Shown here piece by piece: positions 26,415-35,900 of a stretch of DNA of 36,973 nt; within the stretch, counting starts at the first letter, position 1; each line of letters opens with the position of its first letter. The stretch comes from Natronohydrobacter sp. GTDB lineage: Bacteria; Pseudomonadota; Alphaproteobacteria; Rhodobacterales; Rhodobacteraceae. The translations under genes were made by a program, and so were the position numbers. The notes under the pieces were generated by a model. That model worked only from the letters and a program-made list of their open reading frames with translations, made no database searches and was not told the DNA's origin. The DNA lies in contig JAFIEM010000026.1 of NCBI GenBank assembly GCA_020832555.1, positions 1 to 36,973 on the forward strand, written 5' to 3'.

Positions 26415-26798
26415 GACAGTAGCCCCGCAGAGCGCCTGCTTCGTGTCGGCCAACTTGCTTGCAGCTGCATAAATATGACACTTGCGCAGATCAATCCTTC
26501 TTCCCAGGTGAAGCCTTCGCCCGAGACGAAGAAGCGGCATTCCTCAAGGAAGCCTTCACGCAGGAAGGACTATTCGTCCGTCTTCCAGTTGCATCTGATG
26601 AACCGGACCACGGTGCGGGGCATGGGCATGCGCAATGCAGCGCATGGTCATGCCAAACCCGCCAGAGGATTAGCTCTTGCCTGCGCTGGTATGGACCATG
26701 ATCAGATATTTTTCTTCGGTCTTGGATTTCATCATCGCATCGCGCGCGGCCTTGATGCATTTCATTTTTTCACTGTTGCGGCGGGTGGTGTCATCCAT
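26415..26798 (-). pseudogene. cobO: cobO pseudogene (corrinoid adenosyltransferase), disrupted
   Basis: Read on the minus strand from the ATG at 26798, the first 42 codons include EKMKCIKAARDAMMKSKTEE and LIMVHTSAGKS, then a TAA. This matches the CobO/BtuR start as I know it (KM...KAARD..M..KT.EK.LI.VHTG.GKGKSS). The stop stands where the Walker A Lys would be. After it, GGFGMTMRCIAHAH continues the homology. A frameshift leads to VRFI...TDE, a TAG, then FLREGFLEECRFFVSGEGFT, which corresponds to the CobO GEGFTWE region. Weak similarity continues to about 26415 after another frameshift, and the C-terminal third is missing. It is divergent from the B12 riboswitch and cannot make an active enzyme. 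Confidence 0.85.
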
Positions 26799-26808
26799 CT
26801 GCTTTTGC

Positions 26809-26842
26809 TTGACAGTCGCGTATCCGTATGGCCAAGAAAGGG
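26809..26842 (+). promoter_or_regulatory. Possible promoter of the cobalamin operon
   Basis: A perfect -35-like TTGACA at 26809-26814 lies about 30 bases before the first conserved riboswitch bases at 26845, the distance expected if transcription begins near 26842. No good -10 hexamer is visible at standard spacing, so this is tentative. Confidence 0.3.
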
Positions 26843-26844
26843 GG

Positions 26845-27022
26845 CTGGTGCCTGTTTGACAGGTGAAAAGGGAATGCGCGAGGTTGATCTGTCAACCCGA
26901 ACGCAGCCGCCCCCGCGACCGTGACCGGAGAGGTCGCCCAATGCCACTGGCCTGTACAGGTCGGGAAGGCGGGACGACCGCTGAGGGAAACCTCAACATC
27001 CGCAAGCCGGGAGACCTGCCAG
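26845..27022 (+). ncRNA. Cobalamin (B12) riboswitch aptamer
   Basis: The conserved blocks appear in order: CTGGTGCCTG and GGTGAAAAGGGAA at the 5' end, GCCGCCCCCGCGACCGTGA, GCCACTGG (26943-26950), GGGAAGGCGGGACGA, and the B12 box AAGCCGGGAGACCTGCC (27004-27020). This is the adenosylcobalamin-class riboswitch that represses synthesis and transport genes when B12 is plentiful. A six-bp hairpin (GCCCGC-TTTT-GCGGGC, 27031-27046) follows without a T tract. The first gene starts about 190 bp downstream, so the mode of action (translation or Rho-dependent) is not clear. Confidence 0.95.
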
Positions 27023-27214
27023 CGCTCACTGCCCGCTTTTGCGGGCCAATGCAGACGGGGTGATCTGTTGCTGGAGGAGAGCCGCGCGATGCGGGTCCAC
27101 GGCAGATTCCCTTCCCTCATGGCAGCGGGAGGCTGCCGGAAAGAAGACCCATGCCATGCCGTATTCCCTGTTCCTGATCTTGTCGCGCTCCGCTTTGGGC
27201 AGAAAGGTGGCGTC

Positions 27215-27589
27215 ATGAGCGACGCGCCGATTGATCTGCTGGTCTGTACGCGCTGTCGCGCGATGGGCGCGAGCGAAGAGCCGTCAGAGCGTCCCGGTGC
27301 CATGCTTGCGCGTCGTTTGCGTGATCTCGCCCCTGAAAGCGTGCGGATATGCGAGGTCGAGTGCCTGTCGAACTGTTCGCAAGGCTGCACAATTGCCCTG
27401 CGCGGGGGCGACCGCTGGACCTATATCTATGGCCGGATCACAGCGGAGGGCGATCTCGCCGAGATTTTCGACGGCGTGCACAAATACGCGGCCAGCCCGG
27501 ATGGCATTGTGCCATGGCGCGAACGGCCCGAACATTTCCGCAAGAACTGCATCGCCCGCATCCCCCCAATCGAAGGGTTTTCCACATGA
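27215..27589 (+). CDS. DUF1636 cysteine-rich (ferredoxin-like) protein
   Basis: A 124-residue protein of the DUF1636 family, often found beside cobW. Cys11 and Cys14 (VCTRCR) and a C-terminal set Cys46, Cys50, Cys54, Cys58 (ICEVECLSNCSQGCTIAL) suggest a metal or Fe-S site like thioredoxin-type ferredoxins. The rest includes WTYIYGRI and DGIVPWRERPEHFRKN. AAGGTGG lies just before the ATG at 27215. An in-frame ATG at 27090, after a strong GGAGGAG, would add 42 residues that do not look conserved. The stop overlaps the cobW start (ATGA). Its role in B12 metabolism is unproven. Confidence 0.85.
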   Translation: MSDAPIDLLVCTRCRAMGASEEPSERPGAMLARRLRDLAPESVRICEVECLSNCSQGCTIALRGGDRWTYIYGRITAEGDLAEIFDGVHKYAASPDGIVPWRERPEHFRKNCIARIPPIEGFST

Positions 27590-28641
27590 GCACGCTCGAG
27601 AAGCTTCCCGTCACTGTGATCACCGGCTTTCTGGGCTCGGGCAAGACCACGCTGATCAGTCATCTGCTGCGCAATCCCGGTGGGCGGCGCCTGGCTGTGG
27701 TCGTGAATGAGTTTGGCGAGGTCGGCGTCGATGGCGAGATCCTGCGCGGTTGTGCTTTGCCGGATTGCCCGGCGGAGAATATCGTCGAACTCGCCAATGG
27801 CTGCATCTGCTGCACGGTCGCGGATGATTTCATCCCCACCATCGAGGCGCTGATGAAGCTTGACCCGCGCCCCGATCACATCCTGATCGAGACCTCGGGG
27901 CTGGCCCTGCCCAAGCCGTTGTTGCAAGCCTTCGACTGGCCTGCGATCCGCTCGCAGATCACGGTCGATGGGGTGATTGCCTTGGCGGATGCTGAAGCGG
28001 TGGCCGCAGGGCGCTTCGCTAGCGATGTGGCTGCGGTGGACCGGCAGCGCGCGGCGGATGACAGTCTGGACCATGAAACACCGCTCTCGGAAGTCTTTGA
28101 GGATCAGATCGCCTGTGCCGATCTTTTGCTACTGACCAAGCCGGATCTGGCCGGGACCGCGGGCGTCGCGAAGGCGCGCGCGGTGATCGCGGCTGAAGCC
28201 CCGCGTCCGCTGCCCGTGGTCGAGGTCGCGGAAGGTGTGGTCGATACGCGCGTCATCCTGGGGCTGGGGGCCGCGGCAGAAAGCGATCTGGCGGCGCGAC
28301 CGAGCCATCATGACGGCCATCACGACCATGAGCACGACGATTTCGAGAGTGTGGTAATTGATCTGCCGGAAATCACCGACCCTGCTGCGCTTGCGCGCCG
28401 GATCGAACGGTTGGCGCACGAGCATCGCATCCTGCGCGTGAAAGGGTATGCGGCCGTGACCGGCAAGCCCATGCGGCTGTTGGTGCAGGCGGTTGGCGCG
28501 CGGGTGCGCCACCAGTTCGACCGGCTCTGGCGCGCAGAAGAGGCGCGCGCGGGTCGGCTGGTGGTGATCGCCGAGCATGATGATATTAACCCGGTGGCGA
28601 TCCGTGAGATCCTGTTGCCGGACGCGACCCCGGCAGAGTAA
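27586..28641 (+). CDS. cobW: CobW, GTPase/metallochaperone of cobalamin synthesis
   Basis: A 351-residue COG0523 GTPase, thought to deliver cobalt to the CobNST chelatase. Walker A GFLGSGKTT is at residues 14-22, the metal-binding C-x-C-C in NGCICC at Cys73, Cys75 and Cys76, the Walker B-like region at ILIETSGLA, and the guanine-recognition motif TKPD in LLLTKPDLAG. A His-rich linker (HHDGHHDHEHDD, from about residue 241) precedes the C-terminal CobW_C domain (HEHRILRVKGYAAV). The start overlaps the DUF1636 stop by four bases. cobN begins 10 bp after the stop. Confidence 0.95.
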   Translation: MSTLEKLPVTVITGFLGSGKTTLISHLLRNPGGRRLAVVVNEFGEVGVDGEILRGCALPDCPAENIVELANGCICCTVADDFIPTIEALMKLDPRPDHILIETSGLALPKPLLQAFDWPAIRSQITVDGVIALADAEAVAAGRFASDVAAVDRQRAADDSLDHETPLSEVFEDQIACADLLLLTKPDLAGTAGVAKARAVIAAEAPRPLPVVEVAEGVVDTRVILGLGAAAESDLAARPSHHDGHHDHEHDDFESVVIDLPEITDPAALARRIERLAHEHRILRVKGYAAVTGKPMRLLVQAVGARVRHQFDRLWRAEEARAGRLVVIAEHDDINPVAIREILLPDATPAE

Positions 28642-28651
28642 GCGGCCCTTC

Positions 28652-31600
28652 ATGCATGTGATCTTCCGCGAAAGCCATGGTCTGGAAGAGACCGACGCCC
28701 CCACCGATCTGGGGCAATCCCCGGCGGATCTGGTGGTGCTGTCCTTCTCCGACAGCGATCTGGGGGCTTTCGCGGCAGGATGGCACCGGGCAGCGGGCAG
28801 ATTGCCCAAGCTGCGCTTGGCCAATCTGGCGGCGCTGCGCCATCCGCTTTCAGTGGACACCTATCTGGATCAGACGCTCTCAGATGCGCGCGGAATCCTG
28901 ATCCGGCTGATCGGGGGGGCACCCTATTGGGCCTACGGGTTGCAGCAGGTGGAACGGTTGGCGCGCGCCAAGGGGATTGCACTCGCGGTGCTACCTGCCG
29001 ATGGGCGGCCCGATCCGCAGCTTGATGCCGTTTCAACCTTGCCTGCCTCGACGCTGCAGCGGATTTCGAAACTATGCGATACAGGCGGCGAGGTGGCCGC
29101 ACAGGCCGCGCTGGCGCAACTTGCCTTGGCCGCAGGGCTTTATGCCGGTCCCGTGCCCGGCGCCAAGGCTGTGCCGGAGATCGGCGCATGGACCCCGGCA
29201 GAAGGCGTGGCCTGCCCGCTGATCCTTGGTGCAGACGCGCGCCCGCGCGTGCTGGTCGTGTTCTACCGGTCCTGGCTGGTGGCCGCCGATCTGGCTCCTG
29301 TCAAGGCGCTGTGTGCCGAGCTTGACGCGCAGGGCTTTGCGGCGCTTGGCCTCTACGTGCCGTCGCTGAAAGCGCCTGACGCAAGCGGCTGGCTGGCACG
29401 TCAAGTGGCGCATTTGCGGCCTGTGGCGATCATCAACGCGACCTCGTTCTCGGGGCGGGGCGGGGCAGGCGACTCGCCGCTCGACACAGGCGGCGTGCCA
29501 GTGTTTCAGGTGGCGCTCTCGACCGCGACCCGCGCGGCCTGGGATGGATCGGAGCGCGGGCTCTCGCCGGCGGATCTGGCAATGCATGTGGTGCTGCCGG
29601 AAGTGGACGGGCGGATCTTCGCGGGCGCTGTGTCCTTCAAGGACCAGCAGCCGCAAGACCCATCGCTGGAATTCGCACGCTATGCCCATGCACCGGACCC
29701 TGACCGCATCCGTGCCGCCGTTGCGCGGGTCAAGGGCTGGCATGATCTTGCCGCAACGCCCCCTGCGCAGCGCGATCTGGCCTTCGTGCTCTCGACCTAT
29801 CCGGGGCGGCCTTGGAATATGGCGCATGCGGTGGGGCTGGACCCGCTGGCCTCGGCAGAGGCTATTTTCGCGGACCTGAAGGAAGCCGGGTATGACATAG
29901 CGGGAACACCACCACTGGCCGAAGCGCTGGGACAGGCGCGGGTCACATGGCCTCTGGCGACCTATCAGACCGCGCTGCAAACGCTTGCGCCCGAACTGAA
30001 GGCGGCACTCGCGCAAACATGGGGCGCACCAGAGGATGATCCACTTGCAAGTGGGGGCGAATTTACCTTTACAGCGCTGCGCTCCGGGCGCGCTCTGATC
30101 GCGCTGCAACCCGAACGCGGCACGCCCGCCGCCCGCGATGACGACTATCACGACCTCAGCCGCACGCCGCGCCACTCCTATGTTGCTTTCTACCTCTGGC
30201 TGCGAACGCAGGCGCAGGCGCTGATCCATGTCGGCGCGCATGGCACGCTGGAATGGCTGCCCGGCAAATCGGTCGCACTGTCGGATGCCTGCTGGCCGGA
30301 AGCGCTGGTGGGCGCGCTGCCGGTCATCTATCCGTTCATTGTCAACGATCCGGGCGAGGCCGCGCAGGCCAAGCGCCGTATCGGCGCTGTGACACTGGGC
30401 CATATCCCGCCACCGTTGCGCCTCTCTGGCACCCCCCAGCGTTTTGTCCGCCTTGAGGCGTTGCTCGATGAATTTTCGAACGCCGATGGCCTTGACCCAC
30501 GCCGAAGGGACAGGCTGATGGGCGATATCCGGGCAGAAGCGCGGGCACTGGGCGTCGAGGACGATCTGGGCATTGCATCCGGGGCATGTGCAAGCGAGGC
30601 AATCACAAGGATTGATCGCTTTGTCTGTGAGGTGAAGGAAAGCCAGTTCGGCGACGGCCTGCATATCTGGGGTCGTGCGCCGCAGGGGCAGACCAGTTTC
30701 GACGCAGGGCAGGCAGCGTGCAGCGAAGCCCACGCGTTGTTGGACGCGCTGAACGGGCGCTGGATCGCGCCGGGGCCTTCTGGATCGCCCTATCGCGGAC
30801 GGGCCGATGTGCTGCCCACGGGCCGCAACCTGTTCACCACCGACCCGCGCTCGGTGCCCACGCGCGCAGCTTATGCGCAAGGCGTGCGTCTGTCCTCCGA
30901 ACTGATCCGGCGGCATTTGCAGGATCACGGTGACTGGCCGCGCGGGGTGGTGGTCGATCTGTGGGGCTCGGCCACGATGCGCACAGCAGGCGAGGATTTC
31001 GCGATGGCGGTGGCGCTGATCGGCGCGCGGCCCATCTGGGACAAGGGGTCAGAGCGGGTGTCAGGCGTGGAAATCCTGCCGCTCGCGGAAATGGAGCATC
31101 CCCGCATCGATGTGACCCTTCGTGTCTCTGGCCTGTTCCGCGATGTGTTCCCGACGCTCTCGGCACTTTTCCAGCAGGCGGTGCGCGCGCTGTCTGGGCG
31201 CGATGAGGCCGCCGATATGAACCCCTATGTCACCGCCCCCGGCGCGCGGGTCTATGGACCTGCACCGGGGCAATTCGGGCTCGGGATGGGGCCGCTCTTG
31301 ACCGATTACACCGAAGATGCCCGCGCGCGGGCCGGGGCGGCCTGGCTTGCCGCGTCCGAATGGGCGCTCGATGGCGACAAGGCCGCGCGCGACATGGACG
31401 GCCTGCGCGCAAGGGTGGCGGGGGCAGCCGCCTTCGTGCACGGGCAGGACCTGCCCGAAACTGATCTGCTACTGGCTGAGGATTATGCAAGCCATGAGGC
31501 AGGCTTTGCCGCTGCCCAGGCTGTGACAGGCGGGCGGGCGGCGCTCTATCATCTGGACAATACTGACCCCGCGCGCCCGCGCGCTCGCGCTTTGTCCGAG

Positions 31601-31930
31601 GAAGTCGCGCGGGTGGTCATGGCGCGTGCGGCGCATCCGGGCTGGATTGCGGGGATGCAGCGTCATGGATTCCGGGGGGCGGCAGAAATCGCGGCAACGC
31701 TGGAAAACATGGCCGCATTCGCGCATCTCGCGGGCGTGGTCGGGCCGCATCTGTTTGACCAGTTTCACGCGGCGACCTTGGGCGATGAGGCGGTGGTGGA
31801 TTTCCTGCAAGAGGCCAATCCGCAGGCGCTGGCCGCAATGCGCGCGCGTTTTGCCGATCTGGATGCTGCCGGGCTGTGGCAGACCCGGCGCAATTCGATC
31901 CGTTCGGAGTTGGAGGGGATGCATGGCTGA
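28652..31930 (+). CDS. cobN: Cobaltochelatase subunit CobN
   Basis: A 1092-residue large subunit of the aerobic cobaltochelatase, which inserts cobalt into hydrogenobyrinic acid a,c-diamide together with CobS and CobT (not in this window). The N-terminus [13 protein letters not shown] is typical of Rhodobacterales CobN. Family stretches include [57 protein letters not shown] and [16 protein letters not shown] chose the ATG at 28652 on these grounds although no good ribosome site is visible; the longer frame overlaps the cobW end. The stop overlaps the cobG start by 8 bp. Confidence 0.95.
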   Translation: MHVIFRESHGLEETDAPTDLGQSPADLVVLSFSDSDLGAFAAGWHRAAGRLPKLRLANLAALRHPLSVDTYLDQTLSDARGILIRLIGGAPYWAYGLQQVERLARAKGIALAVLPADGRPDPQLDAVSTLPASTLQRISKLCDTGGEVAAQAALAQLALAAGLYAGPVPGAKAVPEIGAWTPAEGVACPLILGADARPRVLVVFYRSWLVAADLAPVKALCAELDAQGFAALGLYVPSLKAPDASGWLARQVAHLRPVAIINATSFSGRGGAGDSPLDTGGVPVFQVALSTATRAAWDGSERGLSPADLAMHVVLPEVDGRIFAGAVSFKDQQPQDPSLEFARYAHAPDPDRIRAAVARVKGWHDLAATPPAQRDLAFVLSTYPGRPWNMAHAVGLDPLASAEAIFADLKEAGYDIAGTPPLAEALGQARVTWPLATYQTALQTLAPELKAALAQTWGAPEDDPLASGGEFTFTALRSGRALIALQPERGTPAARDDDYHDLSRTPRHSYVAFYLWLRTQAQALIHVGAHGTLEWLPGKSVALSDACWPEALVGALPVIYPFIVNDPGEAAQAKRRIGAVTLGHIPPPLRLSGTPQRFVRLEALLDEFSNADGLDPRRRDRLMGDIRAEARALGVEDDLGIASGACASEAITRIDRFVCEVKESQFGDGLHIWGRAPQGQTSFDAGQAACSEAHALLDALNGRWIAPGPSGSPYRGRADVLPTGRNLFTTDPRSVPTRAAYAQGVRLSSELIRRHLQDHGDWPRGVVVDLWGSATMRTAGEDFAMAVALIGARPIWDKGSERVSGVEILPLAEMEHPRIDVTLRVSGLFRDVFPTLSALFQQAVRALSGRDEAADMNPYVTAPGARVYGPAPGQFGLGMGPLLTDYTEDARARAGAAWLAASEWALDGDKAARDMDGLRARVAGAAAFVHGQDLPETDLLLAEDYASHEAGFAAAQAVTGGRAALYHLDNTDPARPRARALSEEVARVVMARAAHPGWIAGMQRHGFRGAAEIAATLENMAAFAHLAGVVGPHLFDQFHAATLGDEAVVDFLQEANPQALAAMRARFADLDAAGLWQTRRNSIRSELEGMHG

Positions 31931-33059
31931 CGCGGTGCATCCAGAGATCAAGGGCTGGTGTCCCGGCGCGCATCGGCCGATGATGGCCGCTGACGGATTG
32001 GTGGTGCGCGTGCGCCCGCCCCTTGGGCGGGTGACACCAGCGCAGGCGCTGGGGCTGGCGGATCTGGCCGAGACCTTCGGGACCGGGTTTGTGGAACTGA
32101 CCAGCCGGGCCAATATCCAGATCCGGGGGGTCTCGGATCATGCGTTGGTGCTGGAGAGGCTGGCGGCGCTGGGGCTGCTGGATGACGACCCGAAATTCGA
32201 GGCGCGGCGCAATGTGATCTGCGATCCGTTTCGCCATGCTCAGGACGCAGGATTGGTAGCGGCGCTGGTCGAAGGCTTGCGTGCGGAAGAATTTGCCGCG
32301 CTGCCTGGCAAGTTCGGTTTCGTGATTGACACAGGGCCTGCGCGGCGGCTTGCGCAAGTCAGCGGGGATATCCGACTGGAAGGGGCAGAGAACGGGCTGA
32401 TGCTGCGCGCGGATGGGCAGAGCTTCGGTTTGACCGTGAAGCGCGCTGAAGCGGTCGTGCTGGCACTGGATCTGGCGCGCTGGTTCCTCGCCTCTGGTGG
32501 TGTCGGACCAGATAGGCGCGGGCGGCTGAGACGCCATCTGACCGGGTCCCCCTTGCCTGTGCAGTTTCAGGGCACAGCGCATCCCCTGCCTGAAGCGCCT
32601 GCAATCATCCCCGGCGCGCATGGTGCGCTGACGCTGGTCGCAGGCGCGTTCGGCCAGCTTGCCACCTGTGACCTGCGCACGCTCGCCCAGACAGAACGGA
32701 CGCTTCTGACCACCCCGTGGCGGATGATCGCGCTGGAAGGCCCTGCGCCCGACCTCTCGCCCGATGCCATCACCGATCCGCGAGACCCGCGCCTGAAGGT
32801 GCGCGCCTGCACTGGTGCTCCAGGCTGTCCGCAGGCCACGGTCGAGACCCGCAAGCTCGCCGCCAGTCTCGCGCCTCTGGTCGAAGGGGCCTTGCATGTC
32901 TCGGGCTGTGCCAAGGGCTGCGCGCATCCAGGCATCGAGGCGCTGACCCTTGTCGGGCGTGACGGGTGCTTCGATCTTGTCCGGGCCGGCACGCCATGGG
33001 ATAAGCCCGCGCGACAAGGCCTTGCTCCCGAAACCCTTGCAGATCTGATCAGGCGTTGA
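31923..33059 (+). CDS. cobG: Precorrin-3B synthase CobG
   Basis: A 378-residue oxygen-dependent enzyme that hydroxylates precorrin-3A and forms the gamma-lactone of precorrin-3B. It belongs to the sulfite/nitrite-reductase-like fold. The 4Fe-4S ligands are Cys296 and Cys302 (CTGAPGC) plus Cys329 and Cys333 ([11 protein letters not shown]). The N-terminal half-domain includes [13 protein letters not shown]. Its presence indicates the aerobic cobalamin route. It starts inside the cobN 3' end and is followed by cobH 3 bp after its stop. Confidence 0.93.
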   Translation: MADAVHPEIKGWCPGAHRPMMAADGLVVRVRPPLGRVTPAQALGLADLAETFGTGFVELTSRANIQIRGVSDHALVLERLAALGLLDDDPKFEARRNVICDPFRHAQDAGLVAALVEGLRAEEFAALPGKFGFVIDTGPARRLAQVSGDIRLEGAENGLMLRADGQSFGLTVKRAEAVVLALDLARWFLASGGVGPDRRGRLRRHLTGSPLPVQFQGTAHPLPEAPAIIPGAHGALTLVAGAFGQLATCDLRTLAQTERTLLTTPWRMIALEGPAPDLSPDAITDPRDPRLKVRACTGAPGCPQATVETRKLAASLAPLVEGALHVSGCAKGCAHPGIEALTLVGRDGCFDLVRAGTPWDKPARQGLAPETLADLIRR

Positions 33060-33062
33060 CCC

Positions 33063-33692
33063 ATGTCCTATACTTACGAAACTGACGGTGCTGCGATCTA
33101 TCGCGACAGCTTCGCCACGATCCGCGCCGAGGCTGATCTCGCACGCTTCACGCCCGAGGAAGAGCGCGTCACTGTGCGCATGATTCATGCAGCCGGGCTG
33201 GTGGGGCTGGAGGCATATGTTCATTTCTCGCCCGGAATGGTGCTGGCGGCAGAGGCGGCTTTGCGCGCCGGTGCGCCAATCCTGTGCGATGCGCGGATGG
33301 TTTCTGAAGGGATCACCCGCAAGCGCCTGCCCGCGGATAATCCTGTGATCTGCACACTGAACGCACCCGAGACGCTGGACTTCGCCGCAAAGATGCAGAC
33401 CACACGCTCGGCGGCAGCGCTGGAACTTTGGCGGCCGCATCTGGGCGGGGCCGTGGTGGCAATCGGCAATGCGCCGACAGCGCTGTTTCACCTGCTGAAT
33501 ATGCTTGAAGACCCCGCTTGCCCGCGCCCGGCGGCGATCATCGGCTGCCCGGTGGGCTTTATCGGCGCGGCGGAATCGAAGGACGCGCTTTGGGCCGACC
33601 AGCCTGCGCCCTGCGTGGTGGTCAAGGGGCGGTTGGGCGGCAGTGCGGTCACGGTTGCAGCGGTCAATGCGATTGCGAGTGCAGCCGAATGA
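33063..33692 (+). CDS. cobH: Precorrin-8X methylmutase CobH
   Basis: A 209-residue enzyme that moves a methyl group from C-11 to C-12 to give hydrogenobyrinic acid. The catalytic His is His42 in VRMIHAAGLVGLE (His43 in the well-studied enzyme). Further family stretches are CDARMVSEGI, TTRSAAALELW, VAIGNAPTALFHLL and GCPVGFIGAAESKDAL. It starts 3 bp after cobG, and its stop overlaps the cobI start (ATGA). Confidence 0.95.
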   Translation: MSYTYETDGAAIYRDSFATIRAEADLARFTPEEERVTVRMIHAAGLVGLEAYVHFSPGMVLAAEAALRAGAPILCDARMVSEGITRKRLPADNPVICTLNAPETLDFAAKMQTTRSAAALELWRPHLGGAVVAIGNAPTALFHLLNMLEDPACPRPAAIIGCPVGFIGAAESKDALWADQPAPCVVVKGRLGGSAVTVAAVNAIASAAE

Positions 33693-34429
33693 GCACGCCC
33701 GTTCCCTGTGGCACGATCTGGGGTGTCGGGCTGGGGCCGGGCGATCCGGAGCTGATGAGCCTGCGCGCGGATCGTCTGCTGCGCGAGACGCGCCATGTCG
33801 CCTATTTCCGCAAGGCCGGGCGCAAGGGCCATGCGCGCCAGAGCGTCGAGGGGCTGCTGGCCACCGATGTGGTCGAATACCCGATGGAATATCCGGTCAC
33901 GACCGAAATCCCCGTAAGCGATCCAGCCTATAACGCCACGCTTTCCGCGTTTTACGAACGCGTCAGCGATCATCTGGCTGCGCTTGCCCGGAGCGGTGCG
34001 GATGTGGTGGTGCTTTGCGAGGGCGATCCGTTCTTCTACGGCTCTTTCATGCATCTGCACAGCCGCCTGAAGGACCGCGTGCCGGTCAGGGTCGTGCCTG
34101 CGATCACCGGCATGTCGGCGGCCTGGACCGCGACGGACCAGCCGATCACCTGGGGCGATGATGTGCTGACGGTGCTGCCCGCGACTCTGCCCGAAGATGA
34201 GCTGGTGCAGCGCCTCAAAGGCTCGGACGCGGTTGTGGTGATGAAGATCGGCACCAATATGCCCAAGCTGCGCCGCGCCTTGGCGCAGGCGGGGCGGGCG
34301 GATCAGACATGGCTCGTGCAATATGCCAGCCAGTCTGGCGAGCGGGTGATGAAACTGTCGGACGCAGAAGAAGGCCGCATGCCCTATTTCACCATTGCGC
34401 TGATCCATGGTCAGGGGCGGCGGCCATGA
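33689..34429 (+). CDS. cobI: Precorrin-2 C20-methyltransferase CobI
   Basis: A 246-residue SAM-dependent methyltransferase of the tetrapyrrole family, converting precorrin-2 to precorrin-3A. It has the glycine-rich N-terminal loop GVGLGPGDPELM, CEGDPFFYGSFMHLHSRL and PAITGMSAAWT. The ATG at 33689 overlaps the cobH stop, and its own stop overlaps the cobJ start, so these genes are translationally coupled. A longer upstream frame inside cobH is not supported. Confidence 0.94.
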   Translation: MSTPVPCGTIWGVGLGPGDPELMSLRADRLLRETRHVAYFRKAGRKGHARQSVEGLLATDVVEYPMEYPVTTEIPVSDPAYNATLSAFYERVSDHLAALARSGADVVVLCEGDPFFYGSFMHLHSRLKDRVPVRVVPAITGMSAAWTATDQPITWGDDVLTVLPATLPEDELVQRLKGSDAVVVMKIGTNMPKLRRALAQAGRADQTWLVQYASQSGERVMKLSDAEEGRMPYFTIALIHGQGRRP

Positions 34430-35172
34430 GCGGCCGGGTCGTTGTGGCAGGCCTTGGACCGGGGGCTGACGCGCTGATCACGCCCGAGGTCTCGGCGGCG
34501 CTGGCCGACGCCACTGACATTGTGGGCTACATCCCCTATGTGCGCCGTGTGGCCCCGCGTCCGGGCTTGACCCTGCATGCAAGCGATAACCGGGTCGAGC
34601 TGGATCGCGCGCGCCGTGCACTGGAGATGGCGCAAGCGGGTGCGCGTGTGGTGGTGGTCAGTTCGGGCGATCCGGGAGTGTTTGCCATGGCCTCTGCCCT
34701 GTTCGAGGCGCTGGAGGATGGGCCGGAAACCTGGCGCGGGCTGGATATCCGCGTGCTTCCGGGGATTACCGCGATGCTGGCGGCATCCGCGCGGGCAGGG
34801 GCACCTTTGGGGCATGATTTCTGTGCGATCAATCTCAGCGACAATCTCAAGCCCTGGGCGGTGATCGAGAAGCGGTTGCGGCTCGCGGTCGAGGCGGATT
34901 TCGCGATGGCCTTCTACAACCCCCGCTCGCTTGCCCGGCCAGAAGGCTTTGGTCGCGTGCTTGAACTCCTGCGCGAGACTTGTGAGCCTGCGAGGTTGAT
35001 CCTGTTTGCGCGCGCGGTCTCGACGCTAGAGGAAGCGTTGAACATCGTGCCGCTGTCGGAGGCACGCCCCGAAATGGCGGATATGCGGACTGTGGTGATC
35101 GTGGGGTCTTCGCTGACGCGGCAGATCCCCGGTACGGAACTGATCTACACGCCGCGCGGGGTGCCAGAATGA
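34426..35172 (+). CDS. cobJ: Precorrin-3B C17-methyltransferase CobJ
   Basis: A 248-residue SAM-dependent methyltransferase that contracts the ring and methylates C-17 of precorrin-3B. Family stretches: VAGLGPGADALITPEV at the start, DIVGYIPYV, VVVSSGDPGVFAMA, GHDFCAINLSDNLKPW and FYNPRS. It overlaps the cobI stop by four bases. Its 3' end overlaps the 3' end of the oppositely oriented cobK by 28 bp. Confidence 0.95.
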   Translation: MSGRVVVAGLGPGADALITPEVSAALADATDIVGYIPYVRRVAPRPGLTLHASDNRVELDRARRALEMAQAGARVVVVSSGDPGVFAMASALFEALEDGPETWRGLDIRVLPGITAMLAASARAGAPLGHDFCAINLSDNLKPWAVIEKRLRLAVEADFAMAFYNPRSLARPEGFGRVLELLRETCEPARLILFARAVSTLEEALNIVPLSEARPEMADMRTVVIVGSSLTRQIPGTELIYTPRGVPE

Positions 35173-35900
35173 TCCAGCCAGGCCATGACCGCCGCCACAT
35201 CATGCACTTCTGCGCGCGCAGGCAGGGACGGGCGGTCGATCATCACGACGGGCAGCTTCAGCATGCGGGCAGCGGTCAGCTTGGCCGAAGCGCCAGAGCC
35301 GCCCGCGTTTTTCGACACGATCAGATCGATCCGGTGTTCCTGCATCAAAGCGCGGTCCCCTTCGGGCGTAAACGGGCCGCGATCGACGATTACATGGGTC
35401 TGGGGCAGGGGCAGCGGGGTATCCGGCGGGTCCACCAGTCGCAACAGGTAGAAATGCTGCGGCTGGGCTGCGAAAGCAGGCAGGTTCTGCCGTCCGATGG
35501 CGAGCATCACACGCCGCGCGGAGCCTGCGAGGGCGGCGACTGCAGCGGGGATGTCGGTCACATTTTGCCAGTCATCCCCTGGCTGCGCCTGCCACGGCGC
35601 GCGGGTCAAGGCCAGACAGGGCAAGGATTCGGCTTCGCAGGCGACCAGCGCATTGCGGCTCATTTGCGCGGCGAAAGGGTGGGTGGCGTCGATCAGATGA
35701 GTGATACGCTCGGTGCGCAGATATGCCCGCAGCCCTGTGACCCCGCCAAAGCCGCCGACGCGTTGGGGCAGGGGTTGGCGCAAGGGGCGCTCTACGCGGC
35801 CTGCGAGGGACAGGATGCCGTCGATCCCGGCCTTTGCCAAGGCCTGACCCAAGGCGCGGGCTTCGGTGGTGCCGCCGAGGATGAGAAGGCGTCTTTGCAT
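35145..35900 (-). CDS. cobK: Precorrin-6A reductase CobK
   Basis: A 251-residue NADPH-dependent reductase (precorrin-6A to dihydro-precorrin-6). It has the N-terminal LLILGGTTEARALGQAL, HLIDATHPFAAQMSRNA, RVMLAIGRQNLPAF and SKNAGGSGASAKLTAARML. It is inverted within the operon: its stop lies inside cobJ and its ATG at 35900 shares the palindrome CATG with the ATG of cobL. AGGG about eight bases upstream supports this start; an in-frame ATG at 35930 would add ten residues but lacks a ribosome site. Its expression must come from a minus-strand promoter inside or beyond cobL. Confidence 0.93.
   Translation of the reverse strand: MQRRLLILGGTTEARALGQALAKAGIDGILSLAGRVERPLRQPLPQRVGGFGGVTGLRAYLRTERITHLIDATHPFAAQMSRNALVACEAESLPCLALTRAPWQAQPGDDWQNVTDIPAAVAALAGSARRVMLAIGRQNLPAFAAQPQHFYLLRLVDPPDTPLPLPQTHVIVDRGPFTPEGDRALMQEHRIDLIVSKNAGGSGASAKLTAARMLKLPVVMIDRPSLPARAEVHDVAAVMAWLDHSGTPRGV

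Noticed and set aside
26475..26924. A 149-codon plus-strand frame
   Set aside because: It is antisense to the cobO remnant and runs into the riboswitch. The composition is not protein-like.
27031..27046. Hairpin after the B12 box as an intrinsic terminator
   Set aside because: The stem is only six base pairs and no T run follows it.
29072..30928. A 618-codon minus-strand open frame (and a similar one at 31617-33491)
   Set aside because: Antisense to cobN, cobG and cobH, all of which are clear. The translations are rich in Arg, Gln, His and Cys and have no domain.
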